NCBI RefSeq assembly: GCF_026914265.1
Contig: NC_069136.1
Span: 30,161,201-30,225,200, forward strand
Direction of reading: 5' to 3'
Length of the DNA: 64,000 nt
Source of the DNA: Mya arenaria
Taxonomy: Eukaryota > Mollusca > Bivalvia > Myida > Myidae
A program made the position numbers and the translations under genes. Below the pieces are notes generated by a model. That model was not told the DNA's origin. It worked only from the letters and a program-made list of their open reading frames with translations, and ran no database searches. The stretch's first letter is position 1; every line of letters starts with the position of its first letter. Below, in pieces: positions 36,313 to 47,951 of this stretch.

Positions 36313-36862
36313 TTATATGAACTGAGGCGCTGTCTCTACGATGCCGGACACGTTATAGGTGAAGTTTACTTAATGACTAAGTGAAACATACATGTTCTAG
36401 GAGTGAAAGGAAAATATGTACTTTTGTACTTTTTATTCTATTATCATATTTTATATGTACTTATGTACTTTTTATTCTATTACAACAAATAGCGCAATGA
36501 AATAAATGGAGAAAAAAAACACACTAAAAACTGAAATATTCTGAAAGCATATGGTTATAAATGTTAAATTTAAGAAAGTGGCATTTTGCCATTGTCTATA
36601 AATTATGTTGCTCAATTATAACACATTTGCTATAAATGACACACGTTTAAATAATTTACACACAAACAAGTCCTACAGAGGTGACTAACATCTTCATTCT
36701 CTTGACATATGTGAGTCAGTACTGCATCTCCCTGATTCAGATTGCTTGACCACTTACAGTGCCTAGCAAGGTACAGCTTTCTTGGCACATCTGAATTTGC
36801 AAATAACTGTTTTACACATAATAAAACTACCATAATTTTTATACTACTGTGAAATATGCAAA
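36313..36862. other. No gene seen
   Basis: AT-rich spacer. ATGTACTTTTGTACTTTTTATTCTATTA is nearly repeated at about 36416-36440 and 36456-36482. The minus-strand frame 36630-36833 has no recognisable domain. Confidence 0.5.
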
Positions 36863-37300
36863 ATGCCTAAAAATGCAAAAGAACAGCAACAACAAGTTCA
36901 TGCAATATTAAATCTTTTGGATATTACACATGAGTTTTTAACAGCCCCAAGATTAAACTCCACTAACTGACTTCAAAGAAGCATTTTGGTGAGTCAAAAC
37001 GACACTTGCATAGAATTTCTACTTAAGAACCATATTACTTTCTCTGGAGGTTGTATTGAATTCCGGACAGGACCATTCTTTGACCAGCACAGCATTTGCC
37101 CTTGAAAGTTCCTCTAGAGCTTCAGCAACCAGGCAAGCTATAGAAGGATTAAACAATACAACTCAGTTTTTAGAGGAATTTCGAGTGTTTTTAGATGTAT
37201 GGAGGGAAAAGGCAATACTCTTAAAGTACCGGAAAGGCCTCACCAAATTGTTCATCAGATTTTTTTCCAAAAAGTACTGGCGCGAGCGAGCAAAATAATA
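36863..37300 (+). pseudogene. Coding-like remnant, unrecognised
   Basis: From the ATG at 36863 one frame is protein-like (MPKNAKEQQQQVHAILNLLD...), with a single TGA at 36968-36970. It then continues through SQNDTCIEFLLKNHITF to about 37105. A second frame from 37014 continues through ESSSRASATRQAIEGLNN and FLEEFRVFLDVWREKAILL. Two good frames in succession, with one stop and one shift, suggest a decayed gene or transposon ORF. I do not recognise a family, and the composition argument is subjective. Confidence 0.3.
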
Positions 37301-37833
37301 ATAAAATATTTGTATTGCCTTTAGCAAAAAAGAGGAGTGAGCGAAGAGCGAACAAATATATAAAGTCATTTAACTCAATTTTGCTCATATTTTATTTACT
37401 AAAGAATGATATTGTAAACAGTGAATAGTGATATCATCCAGTGAAAGAATGATAGCACTTCAAGATGATTCTATACAAATATACAAATATTTGAGATCAA
37501 ACAAATACTATTTGAGATGAAGCAAATGTATTTCTTTTAACTATTTAATAAATGTGAGAAATCAAAAACATTTTTCCAGATTTTTAGATATTTTTGAAAA
37601 GTTTTTTTTCCAAAATACCCTATGCATGGCTAAATTTAAGCCTGGACTCAAGCGCCATTGGTCACAACCACCTGCGTGCCCTATGACATACCCAAATCTA
37701 TTAACATAGGTTTTCCACTTTTCCTTTGGAAAACTTGGTTAAAATAAGTATCTATAAAATAAATTGTCATATCTCATGCCATGGAAATGACAAGACAAGG
37801 TTACTTGAAAAATAACTCACAACATGAATATAG

Positions 37834-38000
37834 GCATTTGCAATATAAACTACAGCTATCACTCTTGCAACGACTACACGATTGGCCTTCGTAGCCATCA
37901 AAGTTCTGGTAGAGAATTTACAGAAAACCTACACTGTGCTGTAAACCATTTCGGCACCAAGTATGTCACAGAAAATTCCAACCAGCCTCAGATTTATTAA
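37834..38000 (+). other. Possible terminal exon, unrecognised
   Basis: After an ATATAG acceptor-like site the sequence is open for about 54 codons to TAA at 37998-38000, with a balanced, non-repetitive composition (for example NDYTIGLRSHQSSGREF and NHFGTKYV). It could be the last exon of whatever is left at 36863-37300. No domain was recognised. Confidence 0.22.
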
Positions 38001-38266
38001 AAATTTAACGCCTACCTTTTTTAATCTTGCATATTTTCCTGATTTTTTTAGATATCTTGTTCAAATATAGACAAGTAATAGAAAACATACACATATATAC
38101 AAAAGACACTTTTATTTCTTTTGTACTGCAAATAATGATTGAGTAAACTTGCATATAAATATAGCAAAAAAAATATTTCAAGAAAATACAATAGGAATGT
38201 CAGTTAGGTTAATTATTATCGTCATCCTACTGTCCAATCCCTCCACCACAGCATGCCCACGTTGCC

Positions 38267-38580
38267 TCATGAGGACAGGAATTTCATGATCCACTGCGTC
38301 GGAGGAGTCTGAAATTTTAATAAGCAATATTATATATACACTGTATTTGTTCAATACACACCAAAAGTTTGTACCTGGTCAGGTGTAGTAGGTATAGATG
38401 ACCAATTGGAAACTGTCTTTTTACTGAAACGGTCATCCGAATTCCAGTGATGTAAAGTAAACACATGTCCAAATCAAATTCTAACTTTGGATAACCACTG
38501 TCATTTAGCACTTCTTGCCCAGTGTATTTACATTTACTTTTAGCGGGAGCCAAATTAAAATAAACATATTTGTCCAAAAT
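38267..38580 (-). other. Possible minus-strand exon pair, unrecognised
   Basis: On the minus strand a protein-like frame (HHWNSDDRFSKKTVSNWSS) ends at a CCAG/GTAC donor at 38375. An AAAATTTCAG acceptor precedes 38308, and joining in phase 0 adds a short tail ending in TGA at 38267. The 86-codon frame 38317-38577 reads through the donor. The 5' boundary of the exon could not be fixed. It may belong to the debris around the recombinase. Confidence 0.25.
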
Positions 38581-39048
38581 TTAATTAAACTTTAAAATTG
38601 GTAGAATTGTCATTTGTTCACGTCTTTTTCAATAATCAGAAAGTGAAATAATTGTTTTAGCCGGTGTTTAGTCTCGACCATCTAGACCCTTGCATCCGGG
38701 TCTATATCGTCCATTGCGATACGTGTTGACGTCATTGACTTTGATCAGAGCGGTTGAATGATTGGGACTAGTCGGTGTTTTGATATTTTTTACGATCGAA
38801 AAACGCGGTTATGTATAAGGGAAAAGGCAACATTCCACTAAACATGCTCGTAAAAAATAACTAATTCTTTTAGATGGTGCGGGCGCAAGTGATAAAAAAT
38901 TAAAAAAACATTGTTTTTTCTGAAGAAATAGATGCGAAATCCGATGAACTAGTTATTAATTTGGTGAGGCCAAAACGTTTTGTTTTTTTCATTTACCTTT
39001 AGAAATCCTAAGGAATTCGATATAAACCCCTAAATTATTCAAGTTTTG

Positions 39049-39227
39049 TGGTTAAAGCGTTACCGTCGGAAAAATGAGCAGTTTTCGAACGTAAATATGA
39101 AAAACTGCGATCTGATCCTCCTTCGTCAACAGTCTTATACCACTGGTTTTCAGACATTAACACAAAAATTGGCTCATTTTAAAACTAAAAAAGTCGACAA
39201 AACGGTCCATCTGTGATGGTGCAGCTT
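39049..39227. repeat. Palindromic MITE, right half only
   Basis: The segment matches the right half of the 352-bp element: TTTTCGAACGTAAATATG, CTGCGATCTGAT, CAACAGTCTTATACCACTGG, and the end CATCTGTGATGGTGCAGCTT. The left arm is missing. Confidence 0.75.
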
Positions 39228-39767
39228 TAATGAATAAAATGCACATATTAGGAATGCGAAATTTAGCCTTCACACGAATCGGCCATTTATAAGCCATAAG
39301 CCATTTTTACTCCAGATACTTCAATTTTTCATTAACAATGAACGATTTGTACGAAACAGCCCTTTGCTAAACAAAAAAGGAATATAATAGATCACGGACG
39401 CAGCTTATCAGCACACCAAGGTGGTCATATTTTAGAGTATCTCTATTTTGCTTGCCAAAATTGCAATATTTTGAAAGAAATTCATATTTGGGGTTTGGGT
39501 AACTTGGGCGGACGTGTGAGCTCAGAGGGATTTTTGTGTTGGATGAAATTATGATCAACCTTCGCCTTCCCTTCTTCAAAGGTAAGTCTAGCTTAATCAT
39601 TCAATTTCACCCAACATATACAATCACTTCTGAGCCCCACAGATAATTCAGAGATAATTTCTGAGAAATATTGTATCCAACAAAATAGCATAATCTTTAC
39701 AGATCTTTATTTTGTATTATATTTGTATATATGTTTGCCGTCAAAGTACATGATGATAGCATATTTG

Positions 39768-40794
39768 TCAGTCAAGTATCACATTCTGTAGTAATGTTTT
39801 GGTTGAAATGACTGTTTTTTTATAATATTTAGGAAAAGTTTTTTCATTACTCCAACCTGCTGTTTTAATAATGTCAGTTAGCGGAACCCCTTTTTCAAAT
39901 GCAAATGATGCGGCTGCCGCTCTGGTGCTATGTGCCATATATTATGTTGAAACACCCGCTTTCAATAAGATAAGTTTTATCTAACGGGTAAAGTTTGTTT
40001 GGATACTTTGGCATGTGGCTTTGTTGTTGAAACAAGTAAGCTGTCATCTTTCCTAAGATATTTTGTTCTGTCAATGTATTCATTCAAAGTTTTTACAATG
40101 CTTATATTTTCATCTGTCCTGTATGCATTTAACACAATTAGGTCCATTTGGACGCCTGGCCGACTCTGCTTGATCAGTTCCGAAATGTGTATGACAATGC
40201 CTTCGGCAGTTTGATGAATATCCGACAGTTTGATAACATGAAGTGTTTGACAACGTTGAGCTGTTACCAGTAGAAACATCATGCATAGCTTGCAAGATAG
40301 GGACAATAATGACCCTGTATCTATTTGTTTTAAATATTGTAATACAGTCTTCACATCCGAAGTGGTTTTGTTCTTTGGCAATGATGGTTTCTCATTGAAT
40401 ACCCCTTTCATAAACCTTCTTATCACTTCATCATCGTGAATATTTGTAGTTCCAGTTAATCTAAGAAAACAACTTATAGCCGACCTTGCGGTATTTAATG
40501 TGGAGTAGCTTAATCCTTGTACAAACAATTGTGTACAAAAGCTAACAACCACACTTATACATGTGTAGGTGCACTAAAAGGATTTGCCTTCCCTTCACAG
40601 AAACGTAACCATTTTGTAATATAAGTGTTATACTGGAGTTTTGTCCCTTGTCTCCAGGAGTTGAGAATGAGGTCTTGAGCTGTTCCCGAAATGCCTCGCC
40701 TTCCCAACGCTCGCCTGATATGATAAAACAACTGTCTGGCGGCGTTTCTCTTTTGGCGGTTTTGGCCGCCAGATAAGTCATCAACATTTACCAT
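39768..40794 (-). pseudogene. Tyrosine recombinase (DIRS/Crypton-like), broken
   Basis: The minus strand encodes a phage-integrase-type recombinase. An N-terminal part (40794-40555) has the core-binding start SWRQGTKLQYNTYITKWLRF. A 1-base shift leads into the frame 40552-39977 with GLSYSTLNTARSAIS, the catalytic arginine in VTAQRCQTLH (about 40253), and KQSRPG. After TAG/TAA stops near 39977 a shifted frame gives the second catalytic box HSTR (39932-39921), a GWS motif and the tyrosine region PKYYKK (about 39830-39816), ending at TGA 39768. Thus the R...HxxR...Y set is present but split by two frameshifts and at least two stops. Such proteins are carried by DIRS/Ngaro and Crypton elements; no reverse transcriptase is seen here. 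Confidence 0.83.
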
Positions 40795-40926
40795 GTTTAT
40801 ACAAATGATGTATATTATTGTTACGGCATTAAATAAATGCCCATATACAAACTTATCCTGGTCGTTTGTTGATTACTTACTAGCTGGGGATATGAGAGTC
40901 ATAGCCAAGCCTGGTATAATACATAA
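40755..40926. repeat. 172-bp direct repeat, copy 1
   Basis: The segment is nearly identical to 41458-41630. It starts GGCGGTTTTGGCCGCC and ends CTGGTATAATACATAA. It overlaps the first codons of the recombinase. Confidence 0.92.
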
Positions 40927-41457
40927 ATAACATTTATGGTACATAAAAGTATTTAGGTAGCTTGCTAGGCCATTTCATTATTGGTTTGGCAATTCTACCG
41001 TTTCGTGGTACCGACAAGCGTTTACGTGCGTCGAGGTCTCACTGCCAGACTTCGCCTGGCTTGATGACCAATCAGCTGGTAGGATGGATACCACGTGACG
41101 TTAACAAACCAATGAAATCTCTATCGCCATTATTCTTTGTCTTCAGCGAACAAGCTTTGCATGAAACGCTAAAAAATCAATAACCACCTCCTCCACACCA
41201 ACTATTCAATACATTGTGTCTAGTCCAACTTGTATCATTATATGAACTTTTGTATTAACCATTTTATCTCTCTATCAACTTTGTATATTTTGTTTACATT
41301 TAACATGAATTGTGTAAAACTGTTTCCAATACTCCACACCCATTTTGGCATTTCTAGTCACTTTTGTATATTAAGGGTGTTATTTAAAATGTTTGTATGT
41401 TTGTATTCAATAATGTGTCATTACTGCCAATTTTGCAGATTTCTATGCTATTTTAGT
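40927..41457. other. Unique segment between the direct repeats
   Basis: This 531-bp spacer contains AGCTTGCTAGGCC, a GACTTCGCCTGGCTTGATG stretch and a T-rich part. No gene is seen; the 93-codon frame at 41230-41511 has no motif. Confidence 0.5.
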
Positions 41458-41630
41458 GGCGGTTTTGGCCGCCAGATAAGTCATCAACATTTACCTTGTT
41501 TATACAAATGATGTATATTATTGTTACGGCATTAAATAAATGCCCATATACAAACGTATCCTGGTCGTTTGTTGATTACTTACTGGGCTGGGGATATGAG
41601 AGTCATAGCCAAGCCTGGTATAATACATAA
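41458..41630. repeat. 172-bp direct repeat, copy 2
   Basis: The differences from copy 1 are few (for example ACCTTG for ACCATG, and a GGGCTGGGG for AGCTGGGG near the end). The copies are 703 bases apart and in the same orientation, which suggests a recent duplication or element-borne repeats. Confidence 0.92.
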
Positions 41631-41704
41631 TAGATCTGAATCGATATCTTTACTTTTCGCCCATTATTACGTCGGCCGACGTCAAAGAAGACTGGCAAGC
41701 CACC

Positions 41705-42037
41705 TTAATGCACTCTATTCAACGAATTGTGGTAGCATAACAACGCATCTAAAAACCGGCCGATGTTGTTATTTCCCAGTTTAATGACCCTCGGCCTCTT
41801 TACAAGGACATTATGGTGTGGACATTCCAGCCTGTCCGGGAAATTTTCAGGCTCGGGCGGGCACCTGGGTAGAACCACCGACATTCCGCAAGCTAGCTGG
41901 TTAGTTTCCTCACATAAAAGAGCTTGACCGTGAGCCTCGATGGTATCGCGCTTAAAGGGGATAAGTCTTACCAAAGGGATAATGTTTCGCAGTGTCAAAC
42001 CTTTGCCTTTGCCTTCTGTACAATGTAGTGTAAGCAT
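41705..42037 (-). CDS. Hypothetical minus-strand frame, 110 codons
   Basis: The frame has a more protein-like composition than its neighbours (VRLIPFKRDTIEAHGQALL, CGMSVVLPRCPPEPENF, RPRVIKLGNNNIGRFLDALL), and the other two frames are full of stops. It lies upstream of and on the same strand as the recombinase, so it may be a leftover of another ORF of that element. No family was recognised, and a start codon is uncertain. Confidence 0.3.
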   Translation of the reverse strand: MLTLHCTEGKGKGLTLRNIIPLVRLIPFKRDTIEAHGQALLCEETNQLACGMSVVLPRCPPEPENFPDRLECPHHNVLVKRPRVIKLGNNNIGRFLDALLCYHNSLNRVH

Positions 42038-43569
42038 TTTGGAATTTTACAAGAAACATTATTTCGTTATTGCATCCTACATGTTGCACAAGTTTCGTAA
42101 TAGCATGGGCTCGCGGGCTTATTACAAAGAAATGCTATTGGCGGTGAAATAGTTCATTTTCTGGAGTGCAAGATTGTAAAAAATGCAATACATACGTGGA
42201 AAAGCACAATGTTATATATGCCCCCCCCCCCCCCCTGAAAGTGATGTCAAATACCCTTAACCTTCTTTATGTCACATGTATGTCACTCATATATACCTCC
42301 AAAAATAGGCGAAACGGGTGTGGGGTAGCCCAGTGGTTTTATTACCTGTGACGCTCCTCCTTGTCGTTAGAAATTATTAAAATTTCAGTGTATTGTTGAA
42401 GAGACATCCTTCTTTGGATTTTGGTGTATTTGTGTCACTTTACAGGCGTCTTTAATTAGAAAAGGTAAACAATTATATCAATATAAGGCATAAAATATGC
42501 AAGTCGGCTGTGGGGAATTCTCATGTTTTATGACCTGTGACGCCCGATGTTGTTCGAATTTAAGGGGCATAACTCCCGAACAGGTGGAGCAAATCTATTT
42601 TTTTTCTTTCTGCACAACTAGGCATCGGTAGTAGTAGCGAATGTTTAAATCAATTCCGTACAATAATGAATAAAGAGTTGTGCGGTCACCAAAAAATGTT
42701 GCACGTACGCACTCACGGGGGTCGTTATTCTATAGGGGTTCACATTTCTATGTGAGAGACATTTTTTTTTACATGTGGGGGAGTCATAATATTGGTCACT
42801 ATTCTATGGGGGTCAGATTACAACGTTACTACGGCCCTTAAGGCTTCTTTTCATCTCCATCAATTAAATGACAAAATAAGTTTTCATCATTTGGTATTGC
42901 TCCTAACTAATAAATCCGCGGTCAGCGGGTCGAGTCCCACGCAATGCGAATTATTTTACAGGCGTCATTTTATAATATCAAAACAAAGGTGCCCTTATAA
43001 GCAGTTACAAGAACTGGTCTTTGACAGAGATACAAGAAAGTGAACTTCCCTTCTTTTGTAAAAAATATACATATGACAACAGTTTTCACGAGGGTTTATA
43101 TAACCTTTGATGGCCCGCCGCACTTATATACATAGATACTTATAAGGGGAAAAGCCACATAAGTGTGAAGGGTTCACATATATTTAATGTACAATCAATG
43201 TGTGTATGTTATAACAGTTACGGAGTAATCAAACACTCGAATACTCAAATAGTCGTTGTCGAATAGTCAACACACTGAAAATAGACAATATACCATAATA
43301 AATAAATGAGAACAACAATACTTGACATATCTTACTGTTATTTTTTTTTTTTTTCATAAAATGTTATTATTTGATAACAGTTATAACACATCCTTATATT
43401 CAATAGTCTAATTATAATGTATTTATGTGTCTAGAGGCCAGTTAACATAAATATGGATAAAACAATAAAACACGATTCAGATTACAATTCATATCACACA
43501 ATACAATACACATTTCCTGATTACAGATTTATGGACTCAAGTGCCATCAACAACAACTCAGTACAGCAA
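42038..43569. other. Intergenic, repeats only
   Basis: It holds a C-run (42221-42235), two related segments with TGTGGGG...TTTTAT(T/G)ACCTGTGACGC (about 42318-42356 and 42507-42545), and a B-box-like GGGTCGAGTCCCACGC (about 42927-42942) that may be a SINE remnant. A T-run lies at about 43340-43353. No gene is seen. Confidence 0.5.
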
Positions 43570-43895
43570 CATCTCTGGCTCTCACTGTCACACTACATCT
43601 CTGGCTCTCTCTGTCACACTACATCTCTGGATCTCACTGTCACACTACATCTCTGGCTCTCACTGTCACACTACATCTCTGGCTCTCACTGTCACACTAC
43701 ATCTCTGGTTCTCACTGTCACACTACATCTCTGGCTCTCACTGTCACACTACATCTTTGGCTCTCACTGTCACACTACATCTCTGGCTCTCACTGTCACA
43801 CTACATCTCTGGCTCTCACTGTCACACTACATCTCTGGCTCTCACTGTCACACTACATCTCTGGCTCTCACTGTCACACTACATCTCTCGCAGTG
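43570..43895. repeat. 26-bp minisatellite, about 12 copies
   Basis: The unit is ACATCTCTGGCTCTCACTGT followed by CACACT. Copies are almost identical. The frames of 206 and 128 codons across it repeat the same three peptide phases and are not genes. Confidence 0.95.
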
Positions 43896-45147
43896 CTGTT
43901 ATGGTCTGCAAGTTAATCATTGCATAAAAAATTCATGCACAAAACTGGGTGTCAAAGTAACTGCCATTTCAACCATCTCAAGAAAATATGTAATGTACTT
44001 GGAAATGTCCAAAACACAAATTCAAAATAAATGCAACACAATGGTTATCATTTATGATAAAATCAAATCATAAGTGAATACATACCAAATATAAAATGAC
44101 CCAAGATCATTATTAAGAACTTATAAAACAAAAATGTCTTCCACAAGGACATGTTATGGACAAAGGCTCTCATCAAACTGATTTTCTAAAAATAGCTGTG
44201 TCCATCTAAAACTGGTTTTGAAGTAAGTGGTCGATTGACAAAAAGGGAGATAATTGGTCAATTGTAAGTGATAGGCTGTAAACCACTAAAATCTCACTGG
44301 GCTACAATTATTTATAATGACTTGAACTATTTTTCATACGTAGTCTAGGGGCCTAGCTTGCTATGTAGATTCATAATTGTGCTGGGGGGTTCATACATGA
44401 TTAACATGTCCCCTTGGAAAATTTAATCAAAGTACTGATGGACTAGGGCTTCATTCAGGGGAATGTTGACAACCATGTTCTAAGCATTGAAAAAATCGGC
44501 TCACATCACAAGGGGTCACTGTTTAATGGGCTAGCTTAAACTTTAGACTAAAACTGCTTGCAAGCTGCAAAGGAAATTTGAAAAATCTAGTTAAGTGTGT
44601 GTAGAGTGAGGGGGGTGGGGGGCTAAAGCGTTAAATCAGATAAAGTCATAGTTCTTTTGAATTTCTCAAAGTCGTTAAATCAGACTTGTACAAATTAATT
44701 TACGTGGTTGGCACACATACTCCTTTAATTTGATCAATTCCTTTTATATCAAAGGACTGCTATTTGTAAGTTGAGTAGACTAAGATGAGATGAATATCGT
44801 TTTTAAAGTATGAAATATTGAAATGTCTTTTGAATACTTTGACCATCAAATTTCATAACATGGTGTCAGCAGTTCATCACACTGCTAGTGAGAATGGAAT
44901 ACCAAACATAATTTTATTCTTTATTTTATACCCATCATCAATCCACATGCAATACATATCACAAAATACTTTAACCCATATTCCGCTCCAGTGCAATACG
45001 GTCATATACCACTCTTGTGACGTCACGTCATAACAAGTATATTGCGCAATATTAAATTGACGTCATTAAACCAATGAGCGCATCCTTAAAATGAAATTTA
45101 TTATGCAAAGATGTGGCTTCTAAGTCATCTAATCAGTGATGTTTATA

Positions 45148-45330
45148 ATAATAGGGTTATTAGTACTGCGTTTTGATCCGGATATGGCGGAATGTCATAT
45201 TTGATTCTGGTAGTTTTTTGTAGATTTAGATTTTACTCGGCTTGTGCCTTGTGGTGTCCGAATCTGCAAAAATCTATTTGAGTCGAATACAACCTCCTGG
45301 ATCAAAACGCAGTACTTATAACCCTATTAT
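45148..45330. repeat. Short MITE with 32-bp terminal inverted repeats
   Basis: The left arm ATAATAGGGTTATTAGTACTGCG... (45148-45179) is the inverse of the right arm (45299-45330), with one mismatch. The total length is 183 bp. The inside has no coding capacity. Ends flanked by TA-rich sequence would fit a TA-target element, but a target duplication cannot be fixed. Confidence 0.85.
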
Positions 45331-46327
45331 GTACAAAACCTGTTACCCCATGGACAGAGCATCTTTAACCCACAGGGCCATTGTAACTTTGAACAATCAT
45401 TGTAAAAAACTACATACATGTACAAGATGCTTAAGGAAGTAGTTTGGACAAATTTAGAATTATTTTCTCCGTCTTAATTTGTATGCATTAGATAACTCAA
45501 TAAATGCAGCAGTTGGCCATTCTTATATTGTCCTCTGTCACTGTCCTGATAGCTCCCTATCTCAATAGATGCAAAAGGTTGTAGGTTCATGATTCTCCTG
45601 GTACAATATGTCATACAGAAAGAAGATATTGAATGTAGAATCAAGAAGCTTTCTTTTCAGGCACTCCAAATTGAATAGTACTCTAACATTTGGAGTGCCA
45701 AGAATTTGTTGGATTCCTAGGCAACAGGTATCAGGTGTTGCAGTACATTTGGCAAATACTTTTCACCCGTCCTTGTAAATCTAAAAAAGCTTTCATTTCG
45801 CAAAAGTAGTTCATATAACTAAATTAAGGTTGCTAAATCAGAGTTTGAATAATTCTGAAAACTAGATGTGCCTTTAATTGCAGCAATTTGAACTCCAACT
45901 CATAATGTCAATTAAGCTGGTTATGCAATACTGCAGTTCCTTGGTGTTGGGATTGCTTTATTTACTTGAATAAACAAACAGTTCTTGTGCTGGAAAGTAC
46001 AATGTATTAACATGCATTTTTCTTGCCCTGACTCCATCAAAGCCTTAAATCTTAGATCAACATGTACTTGGGGCTATGTGTAATATCAATGAGAACTATA
46101 AACTATGTTCAATTTAGTGCCACTTATGATATTTCATTCCACATACAAAAACACTAACATGTTCAAACCAATATCCTATGTTATGATAAAACCATTGCCA
46201 AGTTGGTAATTTGAAAAGACAAGAAATTATATCTGGTCAGGGTTTGACATAGTCTTTCTAGACAGCTGGACTTGTTTTGCAGTTACTTTGAAAATCTTCA
46301 AAAGCTAAACTGAACAAGACTTGAGCA

Positions 46328-46662
46328 AAAAACTCACACTACCAAAAGGGGTTTTAAAGACTTATGAGATCATTCTCACATCACCTATACCAGTAGTTCT
46401 TATCTACAAACTTAAGTCAACATAATAATTAATGTTTTACATAAATATTGCAATGAATAAAACATATTGCAATAAGTGCCAATAACATAGCAATCAAGTA
46501 TGATCACTATAGGCCTAAACATGAGATTTCAACATTTTCCTGATAAACAATAAATAATTTTACTAAAATAAAAACTCACACTACCAAAAGGGTTTTTAAA
46601 GACTTATGAGATCATTCTCACATCACCTATACCATCCTGATAAACGATAAATAATTTTACTT
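46328..46662. repeat. Local duplication of two blocks
   Basis: Block A (AAAACTCACACTACCAAAAGG...CACCTATACC, about 66 bp) occurs at 46328-46394 and 46566-46633. Block B (CCTGATAAACAATAAATAAT...) occurs at 46538-46563 and 46635-46661. The order is A, spacer, B, A', B', so a segment was duplicated and the spacer lost in the second copy. Confidence 0.85.
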
Positions 46663-47598
46663 CACAATTTTCTCATTTTTTACACAAGCTGAAAAAATGG
46701 TCTCTTTTTGAATACTTCACATACTTCATGGCTTTCATCATTCAAACTAACATTTCACTTGTTATTTCAACAGTATGCAAGAACATTCATGTAGTTAACC
46801 CGATTAACTCACTCGCTACGTATGCATTTCTTGTGCTTCATTAAAAGAACATACTGTTAGCTTGAATTGTTAGGAGAACTATTTTTTATTGGATGTTTTC
46901 ATTGTAATCAGTTCTGGTACTACTTTGATTATTCAAATTCGCTAACGGCAATCCAATCAAAATACAGCGTATGAATACATTACGTCAGTGAATCCTCAGA
47001 TGCGGCTTGAGAATGCAGATTGCGCGTTTACGGCTATGAACTAGGCCACAAGTGCCCTAGTCCAAAAACCATGGTGCAATTTGACGCAATTTGACTGTGG
47101 GCGTTCCGACGGATTCTTTATTTAATACTGGAAAAAAGCAGATTAAGGATCATGTAGTCAAGTACGCAAACTGCGATTTCGGCTGATATTTTGTCAGATT
47201 CGTGTGGATTCAGCTGCATACTCGCGTTTAGGCATGAACGCACCTGAGAACTTATTGTTAACGTATTCCGAAACTTGTTTTAGAAATTGACTGCCTTTGA
47301 GTTATTCTTTCTTCGAAAGTATATCAACGACGACAGACCTACAACTTTAAAGATTTTATAAAGAGCCTGTAGATGTTTATCTATTAATCAGCGTTGTGTT
47401 CGGCCGCGATAATGTAGTCCCTTGTAGCAAGATATTCGAGCACTGCTCTCTGACATTAATGGTTAGCCTCGGAGTATCTTTTGTCGTCGGTGAAATTGTG
47501 TGTATATAGTCAACTACTTAGAAAAGATATGCACATGAGTTGGAAATACTGGTATATGTTCTCTGTTGGTTTGTTTTGTTTGGGATGTTTTGATTTGT

Positions 47599-47784
47599 AT
47601 TCATTCATTCATTCATTCATTCATTCATTCATTCATTCATTCATTCATTCATTCATTCATTCATTCATTCATTCATTCATTCATTCATTCATTCATTCAT
47701 TCATTCATTCATTTATGTTCGTTCGTTCGGTCGTTCGATCGATCGTTCGTTCGTTCGTTCGTTCATTCGTTCATTCGTTCATTA
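47599..47784. repeat. (TTCA)n then (TTCG)n tetranucleotide microsatellite
   Basis: About 30 TTCA units are followed by TTCG units with CGAT interruptions. The switch from TTCA to TTCG looks like CpG-type divergence of one array. It ends about 170 bases before the first coding exon of the DUF1647-like gene. Confidence 0.95.
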
Positions 47785-47951
47785 ATTTTCATTTCTTTCT
47801 TTCATATTTTCAGTCAATCATTTCAGTATTGATGTATTTAATTCAGATTGTTTATTGTTAATAGCCATATGGATATTTACACAACTGCTTGTCGTTCCTT
47901 TATCAAGTATTAATGCTTTACCATTTTTCGTTTATATTTTTAGATCGTGAG

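Larger units (their letters stand above)
43896..47598. other. Intergenic, no gene seen apart from repeats listed
   Basis: This is AT-rich DNA upstream of the DUF1647-like gene. It contains a MITE at 45148-45330 and a local duplication at 46328-46662. The part 46990-47560 is less AT-rich and may hold the promoter and an untranslated first exon of the next gene, but no site could be fixed. Confidence 0.5.

Noticed and set aside
43453..44073. 206-codon ORF with SLSHYISGSHCHTT repeats
   Set aside because: It is the 26-bp minisatellite read in frame, with random flanks.
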